Below are positions 32,456 to 43,593 of a stretch of 64,000 bases of DNA, piece by piece. Where the stretch lies: NCBI GenBank assembly GCA_024345305.1, contig BRON01000003.1, forward strand, positions 1,984,001-2,048,000. Direction: 5' to 3'. The DNA is from Mrakia gelida. Taxonomy: Eukaryota > Basidiomycota > Tremellomycetes > Cystofilobasidiales > Mrakiaceae. Numbering within the stretch: the first letter of the stretch is position 1; each line of letters starts with the position of its first letter. The notes below the pieces were generated by a model. It had not been told where the DNA came from and searched no databases. It saw only the letters and a program-made list of their open reading frames with translations. A program made the translations under genes and the position numbers.

Positions 32456-35096
32456 TCAGAACGAAGAATCCCCCAACAACGCCCTCTCAACCTTCATCTC
32501 CTCGTCCTCCTCTCCCTCTCTCTCAACCTTCATCCCCCTCCCGTCCTCCTCCTCCTTCTCTCGAGGAGGTCTATTCCTCGACGATCTCAACGAGCTCCTT
32601 CCCGATCCCAATCCCTTCGGCTCCATCGAATCGAGGAAAGCGAGATCGACTCCGTGCGAAAGGTCGACTCCCATTCCCGAAAGGACGTCGACTCCTCGAC
32701 GAACCCAGAACTCGACGTGAGGGGGGGAGGAGTACCAGGGTGTTTCGGAGCTGACTTCGAGAAGGGTTGATGTTGAGGAGGAGGTGGTGGGGTTGGAGGA
32801 AGAAAAGGAGGGAGGGAAGATGGCGGAGAGGTTGGTCGCGTCGATTTGGGTTTTCTTCGCCTTCTTGACTTTGGGACGACGAGATCTTTTGATGTTGCCG
32901 TTGGCGGAAGGATCCGAGGTGGACGCTGAGTCTGATACTGGGGGTTTGGCTGAGGTTGAGGTTTTGGGAGTGTCGTCGACGAGCCACCATCCGTTGGGAT
33001 CGTCGAGATCAGGGATCAATCCTCCACTCTTCACCCAACCGATCAACGACTCTTCTCCTCTCGCTCTCTCCAGGATTCCCACCACCGCCAGCAAGCTTCG
33101 ATCAACTCCCACGCTCTCGACCTCCTTCACGAGTTCCGCCGCTGGTGGTGGTGTCGCTGGCTTCATCTCCTCGTCGGCGTCGTCGTCGCTCATGCTGATC
33201 TCGTCCGGGTTGGAAAGCGAAGGAGGAGAAGGAGCAGGAGGAGCGTCCTTCTGCTGCTCTGCTGCTCGGAAGAACCTAGCCGACGCGACGGAGAGGACGG
33301 AGTCGTAGTCTGGGACGGGGAGATGGTTGTAGGGTTGGCAGGAAGTCTTGATGTGGGAGTCGTCGAGGAGGAAGGTGTTGAGAGGGGAGTAGACTCTTGG
33401 TTTGTTGGACGCGCGAGGGAATCGATCCTGCTTCGGTGGAGGACGGGATTCGGGAGAGTTGAGGTAAGTGAAGATGACGTCGAGGTTCTTGATGGTGATG
33501 GTTTTGGAGTCTGAAGCAGAGGGAAGAAGGAGAGACGCGTCAGACGAAGACGAAAGACGATGAGACGAGACGCGAAGGCGAAAGACGACGAGACGTGAAG
33601 AGTAGAGGAAGCTCAACTCACTGTACTCTCCATCCGACAACCCGAGCGTATCTCTCGCCCATACCACCCTCAGTACCATCTCGTCCTTCTTCTTCCCCTT
33701 CTCACTCGACTCCTCGACCTTCGCAATCTCCTGCTGCCCTGCTTTCATCCCCAGGAACAGCAGCATCCTCTCGACGTTCTCCGGCGTAGCACTACTCCAC
33801 ACTCCCACCTCCCACTTCACCTTCAGGTAGCTCATCAACGCGTCGAGGTACGGTCTCTTCCTGTACGACATCTGCGACGACGCTCTCGCTCGATAGATGA
33901 GCGTTCCGTTGAGGTCGAGGAGGAGGAGCTTCTTCGGTGGATCTGGACCGATGCGAGAGGAGGGTTGGAGGGAGAGAGCTTCGTACTCTGGAGTGGGAGT
34001 GGTTCGACGTTTGGGACCGGGAGGTTTCGTTGGACGGCGAGTGGGAGATCTGGATCGAGTGCTGCCTGATCCTCCTCCTCCTTGACTGTGGTTCTGCTGA
34101 TGCTGGCGATGGTCCGAGTTGGAGTACTGCTGCTGAGAGGTTCGAGGATGCTGGTAGGATTGGTGGGACTGCTGGTAGGGCTGAGGTGGACGAGACGGGA
34201 GTCCTGAAGGTCCTCGGTCGTACTGGGAGGGTTGCTGGCGAGGATCTCGCGACGGAGGGTCGTCCCTTCGGTACTCCCTCTCCCTCTCTCCTCCTCCTCC
34301 TCGATATCTATCCCCGCCACCTCCTCCTCCCCAAGAATCACGGTCGTAGCCGCTCGAGCGACGATCATCGTCGACTCTTCCATCTCCATCCCATCTCATG
34401 TGACGAGGAGGAAGAGCTTGTTCCTCGCGATGATCTCGACCGCCTCCTCCGAATCCGTTCGGTCGACCGTAAGACTGCTGAGGAGGTGGTGGCGGAGGAG
34501 CGTCTCTCCAGTTCTGCTGAGGAGGTTGGTATCCATACCCGTTTGAGGCGACGTCACGACGATCTTGGGGTTGCCATGAGGAAGACGAGGGGAACGGGGG
34601 AGGAAGGTAGCGAGAGGAGGAAGGAGGGGGAGCAGGTTGCGTGAAGGCTTGGAGGGGATGGTACGGTTGTTGTTGATACTGCTGAGAGCATGGTGGTTGG
34701 CTGTAAGAGGGTTGATGATAGTTCTGATACTGCTGTGGATGCTGTTGGTACTGCTGCTGTGGCGGAGGAGGTTGAGAAGAAGCCCAGGATCGAGGATCGT
34801 CACGTCGATGGGAGGAGGGAAGGGGAGGCGGATCTCTGCGAGGAGCAAGCTGAGGAAAGGAGAAGAAAGAGGGTCAATATGGTTTCCGGATACTCGAAGA
34901 TGCTAGGAGAATGAGTCCGAGACTCACTTTGTATCAAGAGAAGGGGAGGCGCGAACGAAAAGAAGGAAGGAAGGGAGAAGGGAAGTTGAGCTCGACGTTT
35001 GGTTCCTGCGATTCCTTCTGTTGATGCTCTGACATGCTCGTGAACGCACCGGTATGAATCTCGTAGAGGAGGGTGGTTGCTGTAGGATCTGGACAT
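32456..35096 (-). CDS. FCP1/NIF-domain HAD protein with a DLNGT motif
   Basis: Three exons: 35050-35096, 33622-34835, 32456-33510, giving ~771 aa. The first exon (MSRSYSNHPPLRDSYR) joins in frame through a ~214-nt intron. About 300 residues rich in Gln, Pro, Arg and Gly precede the phosphatase-like domain, which opens LLLLDLNGTLIYRAR (~320), continues with KRPYLDALMSYL, EVGVWSSATPENV, and closes with NTFLLDDSHIK and QPYNHLPVPDY. The second aspartate of the usual DxDxT is Asn here; the first Asp and Thr are kept. A long acidic, Lys-rich C-terminus follows. Family members act on the Pol II CTD or other phosphoproteins. Activity is uncertain. The 111-nt intron is a multiple of three and open, so retention is possible. 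Confidence 0.75.
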
Positions 35097-35237
35097 AGCG
35101 CGGAGGCAAATTCTCATCCACTAAAGGGGAACGAGGTCGTGGGTGGGAGATAAGAAGAGGAGCGCTCGAAGGAAGGAGCAAGCTCACGACGAATCGGGTC
35201 GACCGTCTCTTCCCTCCCAACGACCAGCTTCTAAGAC

Positions 35238-36707
35238 ATGTCGAACCCTCGTCCTTCTCCTCTCCTTCCTTGGGAAGTCTTCGGACATATCATCAAGGCC
35301 AACTGGATCCAGCCCGTCGACCACGCAGCGAAAGCAAGGTCACAGACTATGAACCTCTTCGTTCCTCCCGAGAGGAGCTTCGTAGCAAGACTTCGAGCAA
35401 TGGAGGAGTGCCGTAAGGATATCTTGAGCTGGATGATGGTAAGTCTGTATCTTCGTTGGATGTGGTAACAGAGATGAGAACTAAGTCTTCTCTCATTCCG
35501 TCACAGGTCTGCAAAGAGACGAACGTCGGTCCTCCCTCCCTCAATCTTTCTGGTCGTCCTCCCCTGACGCCCATCTTGTGTTCTTGCAGAGAATCGCGTC
35601 CAGACTGTACTACTACTGCCTCACTTTTCCGGAGCTCTCGTCTCTCGTCAAGTTCAGGACCCTCGTCGAGGCTGAGAGCGTGTACTCTTCCCTCTCCTGC
35701 GAAAGCGTCGGCTCGCTAGTTCGATACCTCTTCCTTCCCTGCTGCCCACAGCATGGTGAGAGCGACGACGAGGAGGAGCCATGGGTCTGGTGGGATCATA
35801 TGCGTAGTCTCGTAAGGCTCCTTCCCAATCTCGTCGTTCTCAGGTCGTCCTGGGCTTGGGACGAGGCGGAGGATGAAGTCCTCAGCGAGATGCTCTCCTG
35901 CTCTCCCAGGCCCTTCAAATCGCTCGTCAACTTCAGCATATCCGCATCGAACCCCTCGATATCGTTGTCGTTTTTGGCGAGGTGCTCTCCTACCCTCCAA
36001 TACCTCCATTTGGACATCGAAGAGCCAAGATCTCCAACCCTCGTCCACCATTCAACAACCTACCCTTGCCTCGCCTTCCCTTCCCTCCGCAAACTGTCCC
36101 TTTGCAACGCTTCCGACCAGGTCGATCCCCTCCTCATCCCTCTCCTCTCCACCCGATGGATCCTCCCCAGTCTTCGCTCGCTCGAAGTGAATCCATCTCC
36201 CTCTTACCTCCCCTTCCTTCGATCCCCTGGCGGTCAGTTACGAGAGCTCGGACTTCTTCAACAGGAGGGAGACGACCATGGATCGTACGAGGAATGGTTC
36301 GAGCTCTGTCCGAACCTAGAGGTGCTTGCGTGGGTCGTTTGGGAGTGGTCGGAGGGTGCAGAGGTCAAGCCAGTCGCGTTGAACGCCCATCCACCGATCC
36401 TCTCCGTTCGGACCATCGCCGTCGCTCAAAACGTTGGCGAGCAGGTCCAGTCTCCCGCTTCGTGGATCGATCGAAACGTACCCACGTCGTCAACCAAACG
36501 AACTTCCCATCTCTCGAGCGCGTCGTCTTCAACACCTGTTTCTACACGATCTCGAAGCCGTGAGTCTCTCGCTTTCCCTTCCCAGACGATCGAACTCGAG
36601 CGACAGTTTCACATCTCCTCGTTCCTTCCATTCACAGGTTGCTTCTCTGGCGTCGAACGCTCGTCGAGCAAGGCGTCGTCTTCGAGTGGAACGGAGACCG
36701 CATCTGA
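35238..36707 (+). CDS. F-box/leucine-rich-repeat-like protein
   Basis: Best-fit exons: 35238-35438, 35507-35524, 35590-36355, 36445-36559, 36638-36707, giving ~389 aa. The N-terminus (LPWEVFGHIIKANW) resembles an F-box start, and the body has leucine-rich repeats (LRSLEVNPS, FELCPNLEVLAW, FPSLERVVFN). The C-terminus ends LLLWRRTLVEQGVVFEWNGDRI. Such proteins usually recruit substrates to SCF ubiquitin ligases; that role is inferred. Between 36308 and 36460 the frame must shift. A GTGCAG donor at 36356 with an acceptor at 36444 restores it but lacks a clear branch site. A true frameshift is the alternative. It is divergent from the NIF-like gene, 141 bp apart. Confidence 0.6.
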
Positions 36708-37293
36708 GTCGAGTTCGTTCTCTTCCTCCTTTTCGATGCACTTCGACGCTCGCTGACTTCTCCTCCCTCTTACTCCACCTTCCAGGCGTCGTCGTCGGGT
36801 CTTGGAGACATCAAGAACGGGAGAGGGAGGAAGGAGTCAAGCTGGGTTTTGTTGTCGTCGACGCGTCGAGTTCGTTCCAACTTTTCTGCTCCTCTCCGTC
36901 GCCCTCTTCCCTTTCTTCCCACACAAGCTGATTTCTCGTCCTCTTCCCTCCCTACAGCTATCTTCAAGATCATCATCACATCGAGGGAGGAGGATCTTCG
37001 AGCTTTGGAAACGGGGGTCGCGTCGTCGAGCTGACAACGCGAGGAAGGTGGGCTGGTAGGGACGAGAGCGGATCAGATGAGTTTGTAGAGTGTCTCCTGA
37101 GTCTCTCTATGAGTCCGCTCTGTCTTGAAGAAGATCTTCACTCCCAAAGACCCAAAAGAAAGTCGCGTTCTCAACGAACCCCAACCCAACCGTCATCGTC
37201 ACCGACCTCCCTTCCTTCAAGCTTCGATCCTCTCCCGCTTTCGCCATCTTCCTTCCAAGCCCTCACCCCCACCTCACTCATCAAACTACAACC
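36708..37293. other. Intergenic region
   Basis: 586 bp between the F-box-like gene and the PNPOx-like gene, both on the plus strand. The last 150 bp is a CT-rich leader. No gene is seen. Confidence 0.5.
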
Positions 37294-38431
37294 ATGTCTG
37301 TTCGTCCCCTCTCCCTCCTTCTCTCCTCTTCCTGTCGTCTCTCCCTCGCGGCTCGACCCTTCCTAACCTCCATCCCTCGTCGCTCCATCTCCCTCTCCTC
37401 CACCTCTCGATTCCCCTCCCCTTCCTCCTCCTCCTTCAAGAACGCCGCCCAAGACCCCTACACCTCCCAAGCCTCGGAAAGCCCTAGCGTCAAGGAGAAG
37501 GTCCAGGAGCTCCTTTCTGCGCTCAAGTCGGTTCAGGTGAGTTTGAAGCAGAAGAGAGGGTGGGAAGGAGGGGAGATCGAAAGCTGGTGATGGTGAGCTC
37601 GACGAAAGCGATTGGCTGACTGGCTGGGCTCGTTTCTTTTCGACGGGTTGGGATTCGAGCAGACTTCGATGCTCACCACTCGAGCTCCTGATTCGGATGA
37701 ACTGCACTCGAGAGCTATGCACGCTGGTTCGTCTGCCTCAGCTTTTTTTTCTCTCTCGTTTCGTCGAGCGAGCGAGCTCATCGGCTGACCTCCTCCCTCC
37801 TTCGTTTCGGTTCTTCTTTCAGCTTCCACCGAAGGACTTCAGTTCACCTTCTTCGCCAATAAGGAGAGTGGGAAGATGGACGGGATTGAGAAGGATAGCG
37901 TGAGTTCTTCTGACTGAACTCAAGGGATCAGGGAAGGGCGCGTCGTCGAGCTCGAGCTGACCTTTCCATTCGCTTCCAGCACGTCAACATCTCCTACTGC
38001 CAAGACGGAGGAACCTGGGTCTCGGTTGCCGGAACGGCTGAGGTCTCGAATGACCGAGAGAAGATCGCGAGGCTGTACAATCCCATGTTGAAGGGTGAGT
38101 CTTGATGATTTGGACGCGTCGTCGCTCTTCTTCCCTTCCCTTCCCAGCTCTGATCTCGCCCCTCCCTTCTTTTATCATAGCCTGGTTCGGAGACAACGAG
38201 AAGCCCAACCAACGTGGAGACGAGAACGACGAGCGAATCGAGCTCATTGAGGTCCGACCCATCGAGATCCGCTTCTTCGTCCAGAAGCGAACTACCGTCG
38301 GCAAGGTCGTCGACATCGTCAGCTCAACAGTCACCGGGAACGTCGCTACCCCTGGAGGGCTCTTCGTTTTGTCTGGGGAGGATTTGAAGGAGGCTCAGAG
38401 GGTCGCGTTGAGTTTGTCGTCGTCGAAGTAA
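37294..38431 (+). CDS. PNPOx-like flavin/general-stress protein, BLI-3 type
   Basis: Five exons: 37294-37536, 37663-37726, 37823-37899, 37980-38094, 38181-38431, giving ~249 aa. The first ~50 residues are Ser/Arg/Leu-rich with few acids (SLAARPFLTSIPRRSISL), a likely mitochondrial presequence. The pyridoxamine-oxidase-like barrel follows: MLTTRAPDSDELHSRAM, LQFTFFANKESGKM, VNISYCQDGGTWVSV, AWFGDN, and the IELIEVRPIEIRFFV strand. This matches the fungal blue-light-induced BLI-3 and general-stress family, which binds flavin; the physiological substrate is not known. All phases agree. Confidence 0.85.
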
Positions 38432-38584
38432 GACGCGAGGTGAAGCTAAGATCGCATGAGTTTAACGCGCACCTATTCTCTGAAACATTCGAGAGAGAGA
38501 GAGCTGGTAAGAGCAAGCTCGAATGGAGGAGAAGCTGGAGGAGGAAGGGCAAGAGACAGAGGAGAGATGCTCAACGACGACGGA

Positions 38585-39668
38585 TCATGCTATCGAATCA
38601 AACGCCTTCCTCGGCTTCTTCTCGTTCTTCTGCTCAAACGCAGCCCACTTGATATCGTCCCACAACCTCTCCGTACTCGGTCCTCCAGGTTGGCACGCCT
38701 CGAACTGAACCTTCGAGATGTTGGACATCACGAAATCGACGACGTTCTCGCGACGTCGTTCCAGCTCGCCCTTCCTCAAGGCCGCGTCGGTCTATCGCGT
38801 CGGCCAGCAAAGCACGAAAGTCAGCCCGGCTAATCCCTTCCCCTACTTATCTTCCTTGCCTCAGCCTCTCTCCCAGAAACGCGAGCTCGAGACAAGAGGA
38901 CTCACCGACATCAGAGGCCTCCCCACCCCAATCCTCGACTGCCACACCGTCGCCCCCCTTTTCGGTCCCAGAATGTTCAAACACGACTTCATCCCGTTGT
39001 GCCCACCATGGGATCCTCCTAGGCGAATCTGGATCCTGCCCTCCTGGTAGTCGAGATGGTCGTGAATGAGGTAATAGATCGTCGAACCGAACTTCGGATG
39101 CTCTGGGTCAAGCTCGAGAGGGTATCGAGCCAGCAGCTTCGCTACGCAGGCGCCGGTGAGGTTCATGAGTTGTTCTAGCGAAGCGAGAACAAAACAAGGT
39201 GGGGAGGGGAGTGTGTGAGCTTTGGTGAGAGAGAAGGAGAAAGGGATGAACGAGAGAAGGGAGGGACGAGAGAGGGAGGAGAGGAGGGAATAAACCCACT
39301 CGGTTTCACCAAAGTGACCTTCACGTACTCTCCCAGCAGTTTCGGATGAGGGATATGACCCTCCGAGACGTAGCCTAGTAGAGGACGTTCCATCTCGAAC
39401 TTTCGGAAGCCGAGATCTGTGGAGAGGGAGTCCACGAGAAGGTGGCCGATACTGATCAAAAGGAAGGGAAGGAGAAAGGTGTGAGCTTCACCTCGTTTCT
39501 TTCCTTCCTTCGCCCTCCCCTTCCGTCTGTCCTGTCCTGAACGTACCTGTGTTTCGTGGAGGGATAAGGGATGTTACCGAGACCGATGCAGACGAGATGT
39601 TTCACTAAAGGTGGAGGGACGACGGGCTCGACGAGCGTGAACGCCATGGGGGAAAGGCGGGGACGCAT
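38585..39668 (-). CDS. PTH1: Peptidyl-tRNA hydrolase, bacterial type
   Basis: Four exons: 39547-39668, 39300-39451, 38906-39174, 38585-38791, giving ~249 aa. Pth landmarks: VCIGLGNIPYPSTKH with the catalytic His (~40), KPKQLMNLTG rebuilt across the second intron, the HDHLDYQEG region with the conserved Asp, and GGSHGGHNGMKSCL. It releases tRNA from peptidyl-tRNAs; in fungi this form is usually mitochondrial or cytosolic. An alternative start is the ATG at 39647. The gene is convergent with the PNPOx-like gene (153 bp). Confidence 0.9.
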
Positions 39669-39968
39669 GGTGAGGAGGAGAGGGTGAGAGTTGGGAGGGA
39701 AGGAGAGGAGAGCTCATTCTCGAGGTTGCGGTCCAGAAATCCGCTGGGAAAGGGTGAGAGTCGATGATCAAGATGTCCTTCAAGATGGTTATGACTCGCT
39801 CTGTATGTTCTCGTCTCGAGAAATTCGCTGAGAGCAGTCGAACAAACGAGGCTGCTCAGACGACTTGACGTCGTCGCTCTCCCTTCCCCTTGCCGCGTCT
39901 TCACCACCTCCTCTTCCAAGAACCACCCAAGCGAAAGCACAACACGTAAACCATATATCTCCCCCTCT

Positions 39969-40894
39969 CTAATCCCACTTAGTCTGCCTATCCTTCCTCC
40001 TCGACTCCTCCATGAAGTCGTTGAGCAGCGTCGTGGGTTTGTTGGCTTCCTTCTTCGCCTTCACCACCGCTGGATCGAACGCCCACTCAGCGTACGAACG
40101 AGCTTCTTCCAGAGTTTGACGGGAGGGCTATAGCACAAACAAAGGAGGGGATATCGAGTCAGCTTCGGACGTCGGGCGAGGAGAGGGAGGAGAGGGAGAG
40201 GGAACGAACGACAGCAACGAAACCGATCTTCTCAGGAGACTTTGAACGAATGAACAACAACCCAAGCCAAAAGTCAGCCCCCCTCCCAGTGATATAGAGG
40301 CCCAAAGAGACGTGAAGTGGACTCACGATCATGGTAGCCTTCCTCATGTCCTCCTCCGTGACGACCTCCATGAAAGCGAACCTCCGACTTCGTTTCCTCT
40401 GCTTTCCTTCCTCGTTCTTAGGAATAGGGATGTAGATATCCTTGATGTGGATTCCGTGACGAGTGTATCGAGATCGGATCTGTTCCTCGCCGTAGAAGTT
40501 GGGGACTTTGGCGAGCTGGAGGGAGGAAGGGAGAACGAAGGGAGGGAAGGGGAAGGGCAAGGGTGAGCTCGACGATTTGGTTCTTGGTGTCTCGTTCTCG
40601 ATGAGGTCTGGAGACAGGGCAAGGCAGGGTCTGGGGAGATAGAGGTCGGGGCGATCTAGCCTCCCATCGTAGTTGAGCGGGCGAGCGAGTGAGGGGGAGC
40701 GCAGAGTTGGAGGAAGTGAGAGGGAGGGGAAGGAGAAGGGAGCTCACGAAGAGAGTCGTTGGCAGTTCTGGACGCTGATTGATTCCTGCGAGTCTTCCCG
40801 AAGCGTCGTAGTGGTTGGAACGAGTTTGGAGGAGGATGGAGGCGGTGGGGAGACGAGAAGAGGACGCAACGGCGTTTCGAAGGGCGGGGAGCAT
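39969..40894 (-). CDS. Small RRM-like protein with probable mitochondrial presequence
   Basis: Four exons: 40748-40894, 40327-40515, 40210-40239, 39969-40127, giving ~174 aa. The N-terminus (MLPALRNAVASSSRLPTAS) lacks acids and looks like a targeting peptide. A single RRM follows, split by introns: RNP2-like TTLFLAKVPNF and RNP1-like RRFAFMEV, then a 30-nt exon encoding SPEKIGFVAV. The basic C-terminus has LEEARSYAEWAFDPAV and SRRKDRQTKW. It may be a fungal mitochondrial small-subunit or RNA-binding protein; which one I cannot say. Confidence 0.75.
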
Positions 40895-41245
40895 GGCTTG
40901 GAAGGAAGGGAGGAAACGGAAGGGTGAAAGTTGGGGGAGGTGAGCTCGAGGGTCGGAGAAGGCGAAGGTCATTTCATTCGGGGAAGAGGGATAAAATTGC
41001 TCGTTTGACGTTTAGGTAGTCTGAGAAGACGGAGTCTGTACCGATCTCAGGGTGAGAAGTCTTTGCTGACGGATACATACTCGCAGGAGGGAAGGCAGCG
41101 ACGCGTCCGCCGTCCTCGCTTCTTGCGCTTTTCCACTCGCTCGATCGTCAAAACAGGATCAAAAAACTTATCATCAAGGGGGCAAAAATCGAGAGAGAGA
41201 CTATATCAAAACTTCATCATCGGGCGACGGGACCGGCTCCTTCGT
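40895..41245. other. Intergenic region
   Basis: 351 bp between the RRM-like gene start and the dehydrogenase 3' end, both on the minus strand. It is AT-richer near 41150-41220, as in a 3' UTR. No gene is seen. Confidence 0.5.
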
Positions 41246-43593
41246 CTACTCGAGCCTTTGCAGACGGTTCTTCTGTGAGAGTCGGACAAAACGAGACGAG
41301 ACGAAAACGCGTCAGTTTGGTGCTCTCTCTCTCTCACTTCCTTCGAGCTCGAGCATGATTCTAGGGAGGAAGGGTGTACGAACCTGTCCCGAGAAAGGTG
41401 GCAGACCAGCCGAGATTCGAACACCTCCAACCAGACTAGACCAATCGAGCTTGGCTCCTCCGTTCGCTCGAGCGGAGATGAGATGCTGGTGCGCGACTGA
41501 AAGAGGTGAAGAGAAAGGAAGACGGAGAGAAGTCAGCGAAGGTTCGAATACGCTAGAGAGGTAGTGAGTTGAACGAACTATCGATGAGAGGCATGGGGAC
41601 TCCGTGCTCTGAGAACGCGAGAAGGAAGAGGGAGGGAGAACGAGGTCAGCGAGGGTCAGAAGAAGCGAGCAGACGATAGCGAGACGACAACGAACCCTCA
41701 GCGAGCTTTCGGATGTGAGCAGCGTCCTAAACGAGCGAAAGAGGGAGGAGGGATTGGTCAGATTGAGTCGACGTGGAAGGACGGCGAGGTCGAAGCAGTC
41801 GCGAAAGAACGAGATCGCAAAACGAACCTTGATACCTCCAGCGAGGGTGAATCCGTCCTGTCCGTTGTAGTCGTTCTTGAGCATCTTCTTTCCGTAGGTG
41901 AGGAAGGAAGGCGCAGGGTAGACGTCTGTTTCGTAAGAGAGGTCGCAGACAGGGAAGTCAGAGTTGGCTTGGGTGGACGACGCGTGAAGCCAAGACGCGG
42001 ATGGAACGAACCCTTGATGAGCTCGTAGAGCTTGTCCTGTCCGACACCAGACTGCTCAGCGAGAGTCATAGTCTCAGCGAGAAGCTCGATGACACCGATG
42101 ACTGTGAAGGAGAGGCGAGAACAAAGGGTTGAGATCAGTTTCGAGCGAAGGAAGGCGAGGAAGAAGGACGACTCACTCAACGAGTTTCCGACGAGCTTGA
42201 AAGCAGCGGCCTTCTCGACGTTGGCTCCGAGATCGTACACCTTCCTTCCGAGAGCAGGGACGAGGAGATCTGGAGAAGTGCGAAGCAAGAAGAACGAATC
42301 GAAAGTCAGCCTCAAGTCGTTCGAGCTCACGATGTCGACCTCGCTACCCAAAACGTCGTGAAAGAAGGACTAACGAGAAGCGTGCTTCTTGGCCCTCAGA
42401 TCTCCGGAGATGGCGAAGATGAGCTGAGCGTCGAGAGCGACCTCAGGTCGACCGAAAGCAGGGCAGGAAAGGAAATGACGGTGAGGAACTTTGGCGGCGA
42501 CTCGCTCGAGTCGTCCAGCGGTGTGAGGATAGATGGTTGAGGTGTCGATGAAGAGCGAGGGCTTTCCTCGTCCTCCGACGCTAGAGTAAGGGAAGAACAG
42601 AGAGAAACAGGTCAGAACAAAGGAGAGTTGAGTCGTGCGAGAAGAAGCAGAAGAAGGGAAGAAGGAGGAAGGAAGGGAGGTCGAAGGAGGTACGTCACAC
42701 TTACTAGGCGGAGTCGGGAAGAGCCTTCTTCGACTGCTGTCCAGCAAAGAGGTCGACGAAAATCTCCTCGAGAGCGTGATCAGATCCGATGGAGGTGATG
42801 ACAACGTCGCATCCTGGAAGAGAGAGGAGGAGGAGGGAGGAAGAAGTGGGATAGAACGTCAGCTCTGTGAGATTCCAAGAAACGACCTCTCTTCCTTTCC
42901 TTCCCGTCGAGAAAGCTCAAGACTCGACTCACGCTCAGCAACCTCCCGAGCAGACTTGGCTACGGCGACAGGGACGGGCTTTCCGTCCCTTCCCTCAGCA
43001 CAGAGCTTGAGGAAGTCGTCGATTCGTCCTTGAGATCTGTTCCAAACGATGAGGGGCGACCTTCCCTTGGAGTGAAGCGAAGCGGCCATGTTCTGGAGAT
43101 CACAACGATAGAACGATCAAGAGTCAGCTTCTACTCGTGTTGATCTCGAGTGTATATGCTACTGCCACTTCATTAGCAACCCTTTCATCTCGGGTACGGC
43201 TCGAAGGAGGGCTGAAGAAGATTGAGGAGGACTGAGAAGGGAGGCGATGGAGGCTTCTTGGACCTTCCTTCACCTCACCATCCTTCGTTTCCCCTCCGTT
43301 TTGAACCATGAAAAACCTCCAGCAAAGGGGAAACTATACTCACGAAGGCCATCTTGGATCCCATGTTACCGAGTCCGACGAAACCGACTCGCTCCTGAGG
43401 ATGGAGAAGGAACCATCGAAAGCGGATCAGTTCTCGTTTCTTCCTCCCTTCTTCCTCTTCTTTTGATGCTACATACATGAGGCTGGATAGTAGGAGAACT
43501 CGGGCGGCTGAAAGGGTTGCTAGGCTCCGATGCAGGAGTATCAATGAGAGGAGTACCGGGAATGGAGTGGGAGGGGGACATATGAAGAGACAT
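41246..43593 (-). CDS. NAD(P)-dependent 3-hydroxyisobutyrate-dehydrogenase family enzyme (GLYR1-like)
   Basis: Twelve exons: 43477-43593, 43344-43394, 42933-43092, 42705-42813, 42375-42580, 42177-42269, 42012-42101, 41828-41925, 41696-41726, 41579-41608, 41384-41496, 41246-41272, giving ~374 aa. The Rossmann motif is GFVGLGNMGSKMA; then VWNRS, CDVVITSIGSD, FIDTSTIYPHTA, CPAFGRPEVALDAQL, and the catalytic-Lys helix AAAFKLVGNSL, followed by the all-helical C-terminal domain (DGFTLAGGIKDAAHIRKLAE). It oxidises a beta-hydroxyacid; the substrate is unknown. A ~39-residue Ser/Pro-rich N-terminus precedes the domain. Exons 1, 2 and the intron between them fall in a 156-bp segment duplicated at 45357-45512. 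Confidence 0.88.
43357..43512 (-). repeat. Inverted duplication, copy A (within dehydrogenase gene)
   Basis: 156 bp spanning the end of exon 1, the intron and the start of exon 2 of the dehydrogenase. It is the reverse complement of 45357-45512 except for one base (43403 versus 45466). Confidence 0.93.

Noticed and set aside
41405..41428. tRNA B-box-like GTTCGAATC on the minus strand
   Set aside because: It is inside a dehydrogenase coding exon and has no A box or acceptor stem around it.
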